Assembly: GCA_011503125.2 (NCBI GenBank)
Contig: WWBZ02000010.1
Coordinates: 186,001-250,000, forward strand
Reading direction: 5' to 3'
Source: Botryosphaeria dothidea
Lineage: Eukaryota; Ascomycota; Dothideomycetes; Botryosphaeriales; Botryosphaeriaceae
DNA: 64,000 nucleotides
In this document: positions 46,200 through 57,600 of the stretch, piece after piece
How positions within the stretch are numbered: the stretch's first letter is position 1
Layout: each line of letters opens with the position of its first letter
Notes under the pieces: generated by a model
What the model was told of the DNA's origin: nothing
Seen by the model: the letters and a program-made list of their open reading frames with translations, nothing else
The model's database searches: none
Made by a program: the position numbers and the translations under genes

Positions 46200-47508
46200 G
46201 ATTAAGATATTGCCTTGTTGTACTTCCTAGCGTAGCCAGTGGCTATGGATTTAGACGTGACGAAGTTTCGTAATAAGCTTATAGGTCTCTTTATCAAGCA
46301 GGCGGATTATTTAAGTGTTATCACACTGGATCTTTGTCTAATATCTAATCGAGAAGTCGATTGCTTTAAAGAGGTTTTCCCACTATATAGTTTCCTTGGC
46401 GGTAGTTGAGAGAGCGAGTAATTCCGCTTCGGTGCTACTAGTCGTAACAGTACGTTATTTAGCTACTTTCTAGTCGATAGCTCCTCTAAAGAGTCGGAAG
46501 AGAAAGCCTTAAATACTCTTTCTTATATCGATATCCGAGGCAAAGGAGGCGTCGCTGGAAGCAATAAATAGATCCTTAGTAGACTGAGTGAAGCCTAAGA
46601 AAGTGAGAGCGTAGCTTCGAGTGTGTAATAGATATTTAAGAACTCGTTGAGCTAGATGAAGGTGCTGAGCTAAGGGATTCTATAGGTGTTCAGAGAGTCG
46701 TAATGCTGCGTGTGCAATATCTAGTCTGGTGTAGACTACAGCGTAGTTGATTGATCCGACTTTCTGCTGAAAAGCGTATATATCTTAGTCTATAGCTTGG
46801 TCGGGATTCTAAGTGATAGGTTCATTAGGTGGGAGAGGAACTAAGCGCTTCGAGTCCTCTTTAACGTTGAATTTCGCAGCAAGTTTAGCAATGTAGGAGT
46901 CTTGGCATAGCCAGAGTTTACGTTCGTCTCTATTTCGGATAATTCTAATTACTAGAAACCATTGGATTTCGCCGAGGTATCGCATTTCGTAGATTTTAAA
47001 GAGCTTGCGTTGGAATTCGTCGATATAAGTAGTGTAATCCCTGTAGTAGATGATAACGATATTATCTACGAAGAAGAATAGGATTATATATTCGTTTGTA
47101 AATAGGCAAGGAGCTTCTGGCACTTTAGTAAGGCCGAGATTTTGAAGTGTTTTTAATAAGTGCTTTTACTAGAGAGCTGGTAATTATTTGAGTCCATATA
47201 GTGCTCGTAGGAGTAGGAGAACGAGTCCGTCCTTGATGTTCATGCCTGGTGGTGGTTTACAGTATATTTCCTCATCAATTGGGACGTATGGATACGCATT
47301 AATGACGTCGTACTGCCTTGATTCAAGGTCGAAAGCAGTTATAATTGCTATGAGTCCTCTGAAGATTCGTGCAGTAAGCGTGGCAGCGTAGGTATCCTGA
47401 GCAGTTGATTAAAGGTCTCCTCTAACACAGAGTCGAGCTTTGAACTTGATAAGGTATCCTTCTGCGTCAAACTTGTACTTAAATACCCAGGTGAGTCATC
47501 GACTATCA
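46200..47508 (-). pseudogene. Copia-3 RT and RNase H fragment
   Basis: On the minus strand from about 47505: TWVFKYKFDAEGYLIKFKAR, then CVRGDL, ITAFDLESRQYDVINAYPYV (motif A with Asp kept) and GLVLLLLRALYGLK. The box FFFVDNIVI (about 47065) has one catalytic Asp changed to Asn. The open stretch 46809-47123 continues to the connection domain. RNase H at about 46200-46800 has STEAELLALSTTAKE near 46420. CA/TG is largely kept but scattered TAG stops remain. Confidence 0.87.
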
Positions 47509-47510
47509 CT

Positions 47511-47963
47511 ACACCCCACACGTGGACAACACAATCGAACTACTTTGTTAGCGCCAAGACCGGTACCGCTCGAAAGCTCTTAATTCCCCTAGCTAGGCCC
47601 TCGAATCTTAGCCTCGCAGCTACACGCGCTGCTGCGTAGTTGCGTGGAAAAGAGACGTTTAGGGGCTCTAGAATCCAACGCGAATTTCGCACACCTATCC
47701 TAACCTTGAACCACTCCCGATTCCTCCCAAATTCCATCCCAAGCTTCGTTAGCATATAAAGAAACCCTAGATAGAGTTGCATAGGGATACCCGGAGGGGA
47801 ACACCCGCTAGCCCTAGTATAGCCCCTTCTGCCCCGACTTCCGCAGAATTTTTAGGGTTCGCCAAGCCCCGCTAAACCTTATTTCGACCACGAGAACCTA
47901 CCTAGCGATATACCCCTAGACCCCCTAGGCAGTCCACCGCCTAATAGGGTAATCCTAGGCTCC
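47511..47963. other. Unassigned sequence between Copia-3 and Gypsy-D
   Basis: By the Gypsy-D TSD it was once contiguous with 53752 onward. It has normal CA/TG content. An 80-codon minus-strand frame (47540-47782) has no recognisable motif. It could be a leader or LTR of an unlisted element. Confidence 0.35.
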
Positions 47964-48339
47964 TGTTATAAACGTGGCTTATGTAGATCCCTTACTTATT
48001 TACCTTCGTTGATTTAAAATCTAGATCTAGACTTACCTGCTTACAAATCAGGAAGCTAGTATTTTAGTTCGTTCTTTATGTATATAAAGCTCGCCCCTCT
48101 GCTTTGTAGTTAGTTCTTTAGTCTAGCAATGAGTATTCCTCGCGTACAACTTGGTACGCCTTGAATTGGACCTTGCTTGCCTCCCTCGTCCCTCGTCCCT
48201 CGCCCCTCGTCTCTCGCACCTCGTACCCTCGCCCTTTGAACTACACCCTTATACTTTGGTATTGCTTTACCCCTACTGCCTTTACCGGCTTCGTTACCTC
48301 GTCTCTCCGCCCCCCCCCCCCCAAGGTCCGTTCATTACA
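47964..48339 (+). repeat. Gypsy-D 5' LTR
   Basis: TGTTATA...CATTACA. It contains TATA-like GTATATAAAG near 48080, the presumed RNA start AGTCTAGCAA at 48120-48129, a CCCTCGT heptamer array near 48182-48240 and a run of 13 C. The small reading frames here are C-rich LTR artefacts. Confidence 0.95.
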
Positions 48340-48341
48340 TT

Positions 48342-48351
48342 TTGCTAGACT
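48342..48351 (+). promoter_or_regulatory. Putative self-priming site of Gypsy-D
   Basis: After the LTR and TT comes TTGCTAGACT, the exact reverse complement of AGTCTAGCAA at 48120-48129 in the LTR. It is the third independent family with this geometry and is not RIP-saturated, so the match is informative. Confidence 0.8.
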
Positions 48352-48403
48352 CTCTCTAGTAGGCCTAAAGCTCTCGCCGAAGCCCTAGACTGTAATCCCC
48401 AAA

Positions 48404-49642
48404 ATGGTTGATGGAACTATACCTCCTGATCCTTGGGATACGCTCTTCTAAGTCCTTGATCAAGTCCCTGCTCCTGTCAACGCTCGTCCTACCTTCCCTG
48501 AAGATATCCCGGTTTCTCTACGCGTTACCCTTAGCCAGGTATACGCTAGAGGAAGATAATCTTGCCTAAGATCCGATATCGATTCACTAGTTATCCCTGA
48601 GAATGCCACGAACGCCCAAGTTGCTTGCATCTTTCACTACTACGGTTTTGGCCAAGATAAAGCCTTCGCCCGACTCTAACTACTAGCCCCGAACCTCCCT
48701 ACCAACACGCCGGCTACTACGTCTACGGTATCTTCTTTAGAAACCCCTCGTCCCCGTATCCCTAAGGTATCGGATCTAGAACCCTTTAAAGGAGAACGCA
48801 CTCGGTTCCAGAACTTCGCTACGCAACTTCAACTTAAATTTGCCTCGGACCTATCTGCTTTTACAACGGATATAGCTAAGATTACCTACGCTAGGTCATA
48901 TCTTCGCGATGCGGCTTACACTTGGTTTGCCCCTTACGTCTCTGCTTCGAACGGTTCCGTAGACTTCGACAATTATGAGGTCTTCTACCAAGCTCTCAAG
49001 GCCGCATTTGATGATCCTGATGCTTACGCAACGGCTGAACGATCCCTCCTCACACTCAAACAAGACAAGTCCTGCTCGGCTTACTACTCACGGTTTCTCT
49101 CGCTTATTACGACTCTTGGTTGGAAGGAAAACGCAGTAAAGATTTACTACTTCCGCCTTGGCCTTAAGGAGAACCTTAAGGATCTTCTTGTTGGACGTTC
49201 TATGCCACTAGAATTCGAAAAGTTCGCTGAGGCTTGCATTGCACTAGATAACCAACTCTATGCTCGAACCGTTGAGAAAAAGACACCCTTAGCTCGTACT
49301 CCCACCTCGATCCCTTCTTCTCTTGCACCAGCTACTCCTCCCGCGCCAACCTCGATCCCCCAAAGTGAACCTATGGAACTAGATGCCTCTACTCGAAAAG
49401 CGTACCGAAGAGCCAATAATCTCTGCGCTTACTGTGGTGATCCAAACCACTAGGTACGTAAGTGCCCTAAAGCAAAGGGTCCAAAGGGTTCAAAGGGTCC
49501 AAACCTTAATTCGACCACAACTGCACCCTCTCCGCCTGCCTCGCTACCAGTAACAAGTCCACTCGTCTCCTCTGAAACCTCGACTCCTACAACTCCTCCT
49601 ACGGCTTCAGTCCTCTACGTGTCAAAAAACGTAGGAGGCTAG
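48404..49642 (+). pseudogene. Gypsy-D gag
   Basis: ATG 48404 opens a frame (MVDGTIPPDPWDTLF) that stays in register to TAG 49640-49642, with some internal TAG/TAA codons. The capsid core lies at about 48780-49200 (PLEFEKFAEACIALDNQLY closes it). A zinc knuckle starts CAYCGDPNHxVRKC at about 49428-49465. The Pro/Thr/Ser-rich tail leads into the frameshift signal. It encodes the structural shell protein and nucleic-acid-binding nucleocapsid. In-frame stops prevent full-length product unless read through. Confidence 0.85.
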
Positions 49643-49666
49643 GTAGTACCCGGCACCTGCCTAGCC
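49624..49666 (+). promoter_or_regulatory. -1 ribosomal frameshift signal at Gypsy-D gag/pol junction
   Basis: In the gag frame the codons read TCA-AAA-AAC, giving the slippery heptamer A-AAA-AAC at 49624-49630. Six bases later a stem begins: GGCTAGGTAG (49637-49646) pairs with CTGCCTAGCC (49657-49666) around a 10-base loop, with one G-U pair. The stem covers the gag stop at 49640. Pol is in the -1 frame, and shifting at the heptamer leads to the protease with only one TAA (49686-49690 region, probably a former CAA) before it. Confidence 0.82.
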
Positions 49667-52600
49667 CCCCGCCACTTTCTACTTTAAATTAATTCTCTAT
49701 TCTTACTTCTTTATCGTCGAACCTCGGAACACTCTCATTTTCACCCCCCGAACCTCGTACCTCGACACCACGCGCTATTGATCTCGGAAAACGCCCACTC
49801 CTTATTCTTAAGTCAGTAGTCAATGAAACAATCGAAACCTCGTCTATGCTAGACTCTAGTGCTTCGTCCTTGTTCATAGATAATGCTTTTATTAAGGAAC
49901 ACTCGCTCCCTACTCGTCAAAAAACACAACCTGAATCCCTCGAGCTGGCTAATAGATCCATAGCTGGGTGGATTACTCATAAAGCCGACCTTCAACTCGA
50001 TATTAATCAACACTAAGAACTCCTTACCTTTCAGGTAACTAAGCTTAGTCAATATCCTATTATTCTTGGAAAACCTTGGCTAGAAAGACACGATCCACAG
50101 ATTCTCTGGTCAAGGAATACTATTACCTTCGCTTCTCCTTTCTGCCAAGCAAATTGCTTACCTACTCGACAACCTACGATTACGCCTCCTAATCCGCCTT
50201 CGATCTCTTGCGCTACGGTATCCTACGCTGCCCTTACCCGCTATGTCCAACGAGATAAGACTAGGATCTATGCCGTATTAATTAAGGAAATCCAAGAACA
50301 CCTTAAAAGCCTTAAAAAAACGGAACAATAAACCCCGGAATAAGAACTCGAAACCCTCCGCTCACGAATCCCGGCTCGATTTTACCACCTTCTTCCTTTT
50401 TTTACTAAGAAAGAGGCCGATAAGCTTCCCCCATATCGATATATTGATCATGAGATTTCGCTAGAAGAGGGCAAGAAACCCCTATTCGGTCCTCTCTACT
50501 CAATGTCCGATTTAGAGCTTAAGGCTCTACGCGAATATCTTAATGAGAACCTTAAGAAAGGTTTTATTCGGCCCTCATCCTTATCCTCTGCGTCCCCTGT
50601 TCTCTTTATTAAGAAACTAGGTGGCGGCCTTCGTTTTTGTGTGGATTATCGCGAACTGAACGGTATTACGAAAAAGAACCGTTATCTACTCCCCTTGATC
50701 AACGAGACTCTCCGTCAACTTCAAGGCTCTCGTATTTTTACTCGACTCGACCTTCGCGGTGCTTATAACCTTATCCGGATCAAGGAAGGCTCCGAATATT
50801 TAACCGCCTTTAGGACTCGCTATAGCCTATACGAGTACCTTATTATACCCTTTGGCCTTACGAATGCGCCTGCTACCTACCAATAATTTATTAACGATAC
50901 GCTACGTGAATATCTCGACCGCTGGTGCGTCGTCTACTTAGATAATATCCTTATCTACTCGGAAACAGAAGAGGAGCACCACGGACACGTCTAATTAGTT
51001 CTCGAAAAACTTCGTGAAGCAGGCCTGTACGTAAAAGGCGAAAAATGCGACTTCTATACGACTTCGACCACGTTCCTTGGCTTCGTTATCTCCCTAGACG
51101 GTATCTCTATGGACCCGGCTAAGGTAGCCGCCGTAAGAGACTAGGAAACTCCTCGCTCAGTTAAAGATCTTTAATCGTTCCTTAGCTTTGTAAACTTTTA
51201 CCGAAGATTTATTGAAGGATACTCTCGAAAAGCTAGAGCTCTCTTTAGGCTCCTAGCTAAGAATATTCATTTTACTTAGGGAAAAGAATAGAATAAGGCA
51301 TTTACTTATCTTAAGGAAGCCTTCTGCTCTTACCTAATCCTCCGATACTTCGACCCCTAACTCGAAACTATCCTTAAAACCGACTCATCCGACTTTGTTA
51401 TCTCCGTAATTTTGTTCCAATAGGTAACCTACGATGATGGCAGAAGAATCCTACATCCCATCGCCTACTACTCTCGGAAAATAACCTCCGCAGAGCAGAA
51501 CTACGGTATCGGGGATAAGGAACTCTTAGCTATCGTGGAAGCCCTAAAGGAATACCGTTCCCTCGTTATTAACCTCTCCTCGCCACTCCTCGTTCTTATA
51601 GATTACTCGAATTTGACTAGCTTTGCCTCTAAGCAAATCTTAAACCGTCGGCAAGCACGCTAGGCAATTAAACTCTTAGAACTCGACTTTAAGATCGTCT
51701 ACCGCCCAGGAACTAAGAATCAACGCGCGGATGCGTTAATAAGACGGTTAGGAGACCTCCCTACTCGAGAGGGGCGCCTGCCCCCTACTACGATCCTTAC
51801 CTCTAAAAAATTCGAAATTTCGACCCTTATTTCTACTCGCCATTTGATCGCTAGGCTAGAACCGTCTCTAGCTAGTGAAATTCGCTTAGTACTCGATGAG
51901 GATACTCTTAGACAAGAGATCCTTACCGCACTCGATACCCACGCACTTCGATATCCTAAGGTGGATTTAGGCGCATGTTCTAAGGATAACGATGGTCTCT
52001 TACTAGTTAATAGACTTATCTATATTCCTAAAGATCTAAGCCTCCGCCAAAGGATTATTAGCTCTCGACACTCGCACCCGGCTGCTAGACACCTAGGCCA
52101 AGCAGCAACATTTAAACTCGTTACTCGTAATTTCTAGTGGCCAGGTCTACGCCAGATAGTAGCTCGTTTTATACGAAACTGTGAGACCTGCCAAAGAATT
52201 AAACCCGCTCGATATGCCCCCTATAGATATTTGAAACCCCTTGAAGTGCCACAACGCCGCTAGCAATCCGTTTCTCTCGATTTGATTACGGGACTTCCAA
52301 CGTCCAACTCGTTCGATGCTATATTAGTAGTCGTAGATCGACTAACTAAAATAGCTCACTTTATTCCTTGCTAAACAACCCTCGATTCGATAGAGCTTGC
52401 TAAGCTTTATCGAGACTACGTTTTTCGACTACATGGCTTACCCGACGACTTCGTATCTAACCGCGGCTCGATTTTTACCTCTGAATTTACTAGAGCTCTT
52501 AGTAGATCCCTATCTATTAAGACCAACTTTAGTACGGCTTTCCACCTATAAACCGACGGCTAGATAGAGCGCATTAACGCTATTCTCGAGCAATACCTTC

Positions 52601-53328
52601 GTGCCTACGTTTCGTACCAATAAGACGATTGGAACGACTTTCTCTTCCTTGCTGAATTCGCTTATAATAATACGATCTCGACCACGACTAAGGTTACCCC
52701 TTTCTTTATAAACTACGGCTTCCACCCTCGTTATAAGATTCTACGGAAAGACCCGATCTTAGCCCCACTCGAACCCCTACGTCTCTTCTAAGAGAACCTC
52801 GAAAACCTCGAAAACCACCTTCGCCAAGAAATTCGATTCGCACAAGATACCTACGCAGAATAAGCTAATAAAGACCGTATCTCGCTACCCGTCTTTAAGC
52901 CTAGTAACCTCGTTTGGCTCCTAAGACGGCATATCTCGATAACAAGACCTTCGAATAAACTCGACTTTAAACGCCTTAGCCCCTTTCCCATACTAGGAAA
53001 GATCTCGACTCATGCCTATCGCCTAGAACTACTAAGGACGATGAAAGTCCATCCCGTATTCCACGTCTCTTTACTCGAACCCGCGGCCTCTGACCCCTTG
53101 CCTAATCAAGTCCAACCTCCGCCCCCGCCCGTTATCGTTAACGGCGAAGAAGAGTACCGGGTAGAAGAGATTCTAGACGTTAAAGCAACCCGGAGACAAC
53201 CGAAATACCTCGTAAAATAGACTGGTTACTCGACACTAACCTAGGAACCTTACGACCTTGTTAAAGACCTTAAGGCCCTTAATACGTTCTATAAACGTTA
53301 CCCTTTAAAACCTCGACCCTTAGGCTAA
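49631..53328 (+). pseudogene. Gypsy-D pol: protease, RT, RNase H, integrase, chromodomain
   Basis: -1 frame relative to gag, ending at TAA 53326-53328. Protease MLDSSASSLFID at 49846 has the Gly of the DSG box changed to Ser. RT at about 50380-51000: [44 protein letters not shown] and catalytic YLDN at 50935-50946, where the second Asp is lost. RNase H at about 51340-51760. H2C2 zinc finger at about 52060-52200 (HSHPAARHLG, then CETCQRI). Integrase core at about 52270-52660 ([14 protein letters not shown], then an Asp changed to Asn in SNRGSIF). Chromodomain at about 53140-53270 (EEYRVEEILDVK). Stops are nearly all TAG/TAA at Gln/Trp positions. Confidence 0.92.
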
Positions 53329-53366
53329 AGGCTCGTAGGAACTCACCTCTAGGAAGGAGAGCCTAC

Positions 53367-53746
53367 TATTATAAACGTAGCTTATATAGACCCCTTACTT
53401 ATTTACCTTCGTTAATTTAAAATCTAGATCTAGACTTACCTGCTTACAAATTAGGAAGCTAGTATTTTAGTTCGTTCTTTATATATATAAAGCTCGCCCC
53501 TCTGCTTTGTAGTTAGTTCTTTAGTCTAGTAATAAGTATTCCTCGCGTACAACTTGGTACGCCTTAAATTGGACCTTGCTTGCCTCCCTCGTCCCTCGTC
53601 CCTCGCCCCTCGTCTCTCGCACCTCGTACCCTCGCCCTTTGAACTACACCCTTATACTTTGGCATTGCTTTACCCCTACTGCCTTTACCGGCTTCGTTAC
53701 CTCGTCTCTCCGCCCCCCCCCCCCCCCCCAAGGTCCGTTCATTACA
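53367..53746 (+). repeat. Gypsy-D 3' LTR
   Basis: 380 bp. It differs from the 5' LTR by a few transitions and by the C run (17 versus 13). A purine tract (AGGAAGGAGAG) precedes it at about 53351-53361. Confidence 0.95.
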
Positions 53747-53778
53747 GCTCCCCTATTATAAGCCCCTCAGCCCTACTA

Positions 53779-54221
53779 ATGGAATACGGAACCCCCTAGC
53801 CCGAATAGAACGAAATCTAAATAGAAAACACCTAGGACGATACCATCGAGGCTCTTACCCCTATAGCCTAAGGGCAAAAGCGTATAATCGACCTAACTAG
53901 CCTCTCTCCTCCCCCGGTCTTTAGATTCTAGGCACGTGCCCGGCTTTAGGAGGGCGAGGTACAGGCCGAAGGCCTCCGAGCCTCAACCCATGCCCCATCA
54001 GCACACTAAGCTCAAGAGACCCTAGAGAGGGCCAGCTTCTCTAGATAGATTAAATCAGTTCAACAGGCTATTGAAATTGCCTTTGACTACCTTACAAAGG
54101 CAATCCCTCTCGAGAAAGACCGAACTAAGGCTCGGAACCTCTCGGACCTAATTTAAGTATTTAGAGACTTTATAGAGAAAGTGATGGAAATTGAGATCAG
54201 CTGTAACCTGATCTGCAATAC
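53779..54221 (+). pseudogene. Unidentified broken reading frame, part 1 (continues at 59667)
   Basis: From ATG 53779 (MEYGTP) one frame runs to the Copia-2 insertion with about ten TAG/TAA codons and no TGA, the signature of RIP at Gln/Trp codons. Readable parts include KRIIDLTSLSPPPVFRF, ASFSRxIKSVQQAIEIAFDYL and SDLIxVFRDFIEKVMEIEIS. This is a helical, charged segment that could be an N-terminal Gag. Across the AATAC duplication the frame continues at 59667 as HVSGFIHKFDHHGINTVFG before a TAG. I do not recognise the family. Confidence 0.5.
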
Positions 54222-54369
54222 TGTTGGATATCACGTGTTTCAAGGTCTCCTTATATCACACCACATAGCTTAGCCACAATCACTCGTATAAGAGGCAAGC
54301 GGGTCACCCACCCTCTTCCTCTTCATGCCAATCATCAATGGATCATCGTTATTCATCAACAATACAACA
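54222..54369 (+). repeat. Copia-2 5' LTR
   Basis: TGTTGGATATC...AATACAACA, 148 bp. A third, older copy is the reverse solo LTR at 45274-45422. Confidence 0.97.
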
Positions 54370-54380
54370 GTTATGAGCCC
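54370..54380 (+). promoter_or_regulatory. Primer binding site complementary to initiator tRNA-Met anticodon arm
   Basis: GTTATGAGCCC directly follows the LTR. Its complement GGGCTCATAAC is the conserved anticodon stem-loop sequence of eukaryotic initiator tRNA-Met, with CAU as anticodon. Drosophila copia is known to prime from an internal half-molecule of this tRNA. The match is by eye from general knowledge of the tRNA. Confidence 0.78.
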
Positions 54381-54676
54381 GGAATTACTTCCAAAGTCGT
54401 TATTCATCGTTTGATCTCCATATAAGCGTCCTAAACGCTTATAACGTCCTCTCTGCGGCATCCAGAAGGACACGGTATTGTTTCAGCCTCTAACAATACA
54501 TTGCGACCGTGCGACGGCTTCCCTCTACGCGTCGTTTCATTAACAGTCATTACTATACAGCTATTTACCTCATCATTAAGCATCTTAAGTGTCTAATACC
54601 TGGTCCTAGCTAGCTTCAACCCTTTTGGTTAGCTATACCACATCGACTAACGAATAACACTTGTTCGTCATCCACC

Positions 54677-57600
54677 ATGTCGTCTTCGAAGCCAATCATC
54701 GTCCTCAAGTCGTCACAAGACTAGGATGAATGGTTCTTTATCATCCAATCGCGTGCAAAGAAGGCTCGCGTATACGACTACATCGACCCAACTAAGGACT
54801 CACGTCCGCAACAACCAATCGCGCCCACCAAGCCTCCTCTACCAATAGGTACCATTACCAACGCTGCTCGTGAGGAGTATAAGTAGAAGCGCGAGGACTA
54901 TAAGGAGGACAAGAAAGAGTACGACAGGCAGATACGAGAGCTTAATAACCTCTCATCACTCGTTGAGGACTTAGTGTCTCAGCCACTGCTGCCGCTTCTA
55001 CGCAAGATCGAGGATTCTCATCCCTATGCGCAGCTGCGTGCCCTGAAAGCTCGACTCCAACCCTCTATCTCTACACAACAGGAGTTCGTTCTCAATAAGC
55101 TCCGTAAGCTTGAGAAGCCTCCAACCGCCCAGAATACTAAGAAGTGGCTTACATAATGGGAAGAGTGTGTGTTCAAAGCACGCTCTCTTGGCCTCTCTGA
55201 CGTCGAAGGCTCTCGAGGAGTAAACGCATTCCTCAAGCCTATCATGCAACACGACTCAGAATACGCCAGCCCTATCCTTCGTGAGCTCCGACTAGGTACC
55301 AAGACGCTTAATGTTTCAGACGTCATTGTCGACTATCGTGAGCATACTCGTTAGAAGCAAGCGCTCATAACGAATAAGACTCGTGCGACCTTCGCAGCCA
55401 CTCTACGAGGCGAGGAGTAACCGCAGAAGCCTCCTAAGTGCTTATGTGGACTCCCACACTGGTACATCCATTGCTTCTATCTTAACCAGAACGCACCTAA
55501 TCGTCCAACCGACTTCAAACCCAATAAGAAGGTCCAGGATAAGATCCTTAAGCTTATAAAGAATGACAAGATTAAAGCGCAGGTGGAAACTGCCCTGAAG
55601 CGCGGCTTACCGCCAACACCTTACACACAAGGCAATAAGGGTAAGGGTAAGGAGCCCAAGCCTGACGCACCTGCCAGTGAGGACAATAGTGATGACGAGC
55701 AAGGCTCTATTAAGTCCTTCCCAGCCATTGTTGCGCAGTCATTCGCTACACAACGAGACTCCCGTCCAACCACGTTGGAGCTCTCATGGATTGTAGACAC
55801 TAGTACCACTCATCACGTGTGTAACCGGTATATGCGTAAAAGGTTCACTAAGACACGCAACGCAGGCCCAGACGACTTCGTGATCTGCGGCAACACGCGT
55901 GTGCCTATTAAGAGCTTCGGAAATGTCACGGTTAATGCCCGCAACGGAAAGAAGAGCAAGGTTATCACCCTTCGCGACGTAGCCTACGTCCCATCATTTA
56001 TAGGAAACCTTGTTTCTATTGCCAAGTACAATGAGAAAGGTGTCCATATGGATACTAAGAGTCTTCGTCTCTACAAGGACAACACCACAGTATGCGTCCT
56101 TGTACCATCTAAAGGACAGTTCTTCCTTGAACTGCACCAAGCAGAGTCCTTATCAGCTATTACGAGTGCTACGACCATTCGTAGTCTCCCAGCCGAACAG
56201 TGGCATAGAGTCTTTGCTCATGCCAACCACCACGCTATTAAGGCACTACCTATAGCTATCACCGGCGTGGAGTTCACGAACGATATCATGTCTACACACT
56301 GCGACGTCTGCGCACGTACGAAAGCTTATCAGCTTATCGTGCGAGACTCATCACCAGAGGAAGATCGCAACGAACTATTCTTCCGTGTGTCATCTGACCT
56401 CATTCAGATGACTCCTGCGTACAACCAACACGAGTAGATCACTCACGTCGAGTGTATAAAGAGCAACTACGTCTTTACCCGCACCCATATGCTCAAATCA
56501 GACTGTAATACGCTCATTCTCGATATTCTGAGTATGATCGAACGTCGCTTTGACGCTCTCACTGCGTTCTTTCGAACTGATGGCGAAAGATTACTCAACA
56601 CCGCGTTTAAGGCTAAACTCAAGCGAAGAGGAATCACAATAGAGGTCTCAGCACCCTATACACCTGCTTAGAACGGGCATGCCGAGAGAACTGGTCAGTC
56701 TATTATCATCAAAGCACGAGCAATACGTATCGGGGCAAACCTCCCTGAACGCCTATGGCCAGAGACAGTCCTAGCAGCAACGTACATACACAATCGGACG
56801 CCAAGCAAAGTCCTCAAGTGGAAGACGCCCTTCGAACTTGCTCATGGCACCAAGCCAAATGTAGCCCACATGAGAGTCTATGGCTGCAAAGCCTACGCTC
56901 TTAATAAGAATATCCCGCGTAGCGAGAAGCTACAAGAACGAGCCCTCGTTGGCTATCTTGTTGGTTACGACTCCACCAACATCTACCGGATATAGTATCC
57001 ACCAGGAGACCGTATCATCCGCTCAAGAGACGTTAGTTTTAACGAGTTATTAACATACTCACCAGATGAGCAAGAGGACTATCACGAAATCCAAGACGTA
57101 GAAGAGGAGCCCTAGGAGGTTGTTCCTCGCGTACGTCTAAACTTAGAAGACCTCATCACATCCGACTCGTCGTCAGATGAGGAGCAAGTCACTTATGCCG
57201 GATCCGCAGAAGTGACTGAACAGTCTACTGCATCACTAGACGATCAAAAACATCCAGGCACGCCGCCTGACAAGCCAGATAAGCAGTCTACTTACCTGCT
57301 TACACCATCGCCGTCCACCAGGGACGACAGCATACCACAACCGCTAAGTGATGACGTCTTACCGTCATCTACTCTCAGAGACTCGCCTACCTTAGGGGGT
57401 GAGGAAGACGAACACCAGCAAGAGAGACGCCTTGGTCGTCTCCTCCCTGTTCAATACGATACTAAGCCTGACCCAGGAGCAGCACGAGGCAATCGTGCAC
57501 CCCTTACAGCTTATATCAACGCGGACCCCAACCCGAACCTTATTATCGAGGGTCCAAGGAATCGAAGAAGAGTCGCGCATGCCGCTAAGGTCATCAGCAA

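Larger units (their letters stand above)
45754..47510 (-). mobile_element. Copia-3: 5'-truncated Ty1/Copia element, reverse
   Basis: The 3' LTR is at 45754-45993 and a polypurine tract at 45994-46005 (GTAAAGGGGGTA on the minus strand). RNase H and RT follow to about 47510, where the element stops in the RT entry region. No second LTR or TSD is found. The family differs from Copia-1 and Copia-2. Confidence 0.85.
47964..53746 (+). mobile_element. Gypsy-D: Ty3/Gypsy chromovirus, 5783 bp, TSD GCTCC
   Basis: LTRs lie at 47964-48339 (376 bp) and 53367-53746 (380 bp); the perfect TSD GCTCC is at 47959-47963 and 53747-53751. Gag is in one frame and pol in the -1 frame, with a visible frameshift signal. 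Stops and an Asp to Asn change in RT make it inactive. A solo LTR of the family is in Gypsy-C. CA/TG is reduced but far from absent. Confidence 0.96.

Noticed and set aside
47540..47782. 80-codon minus-strand frame as a host gene
   Set aside because: No motif and no support beyond length; flanks are transposon-derived. Left unassigned.
54998..55326. Minus-strand frames across Copia-2 gag
   Set aside because: Antisense shadows of a well-supported Gag-Pol frame.
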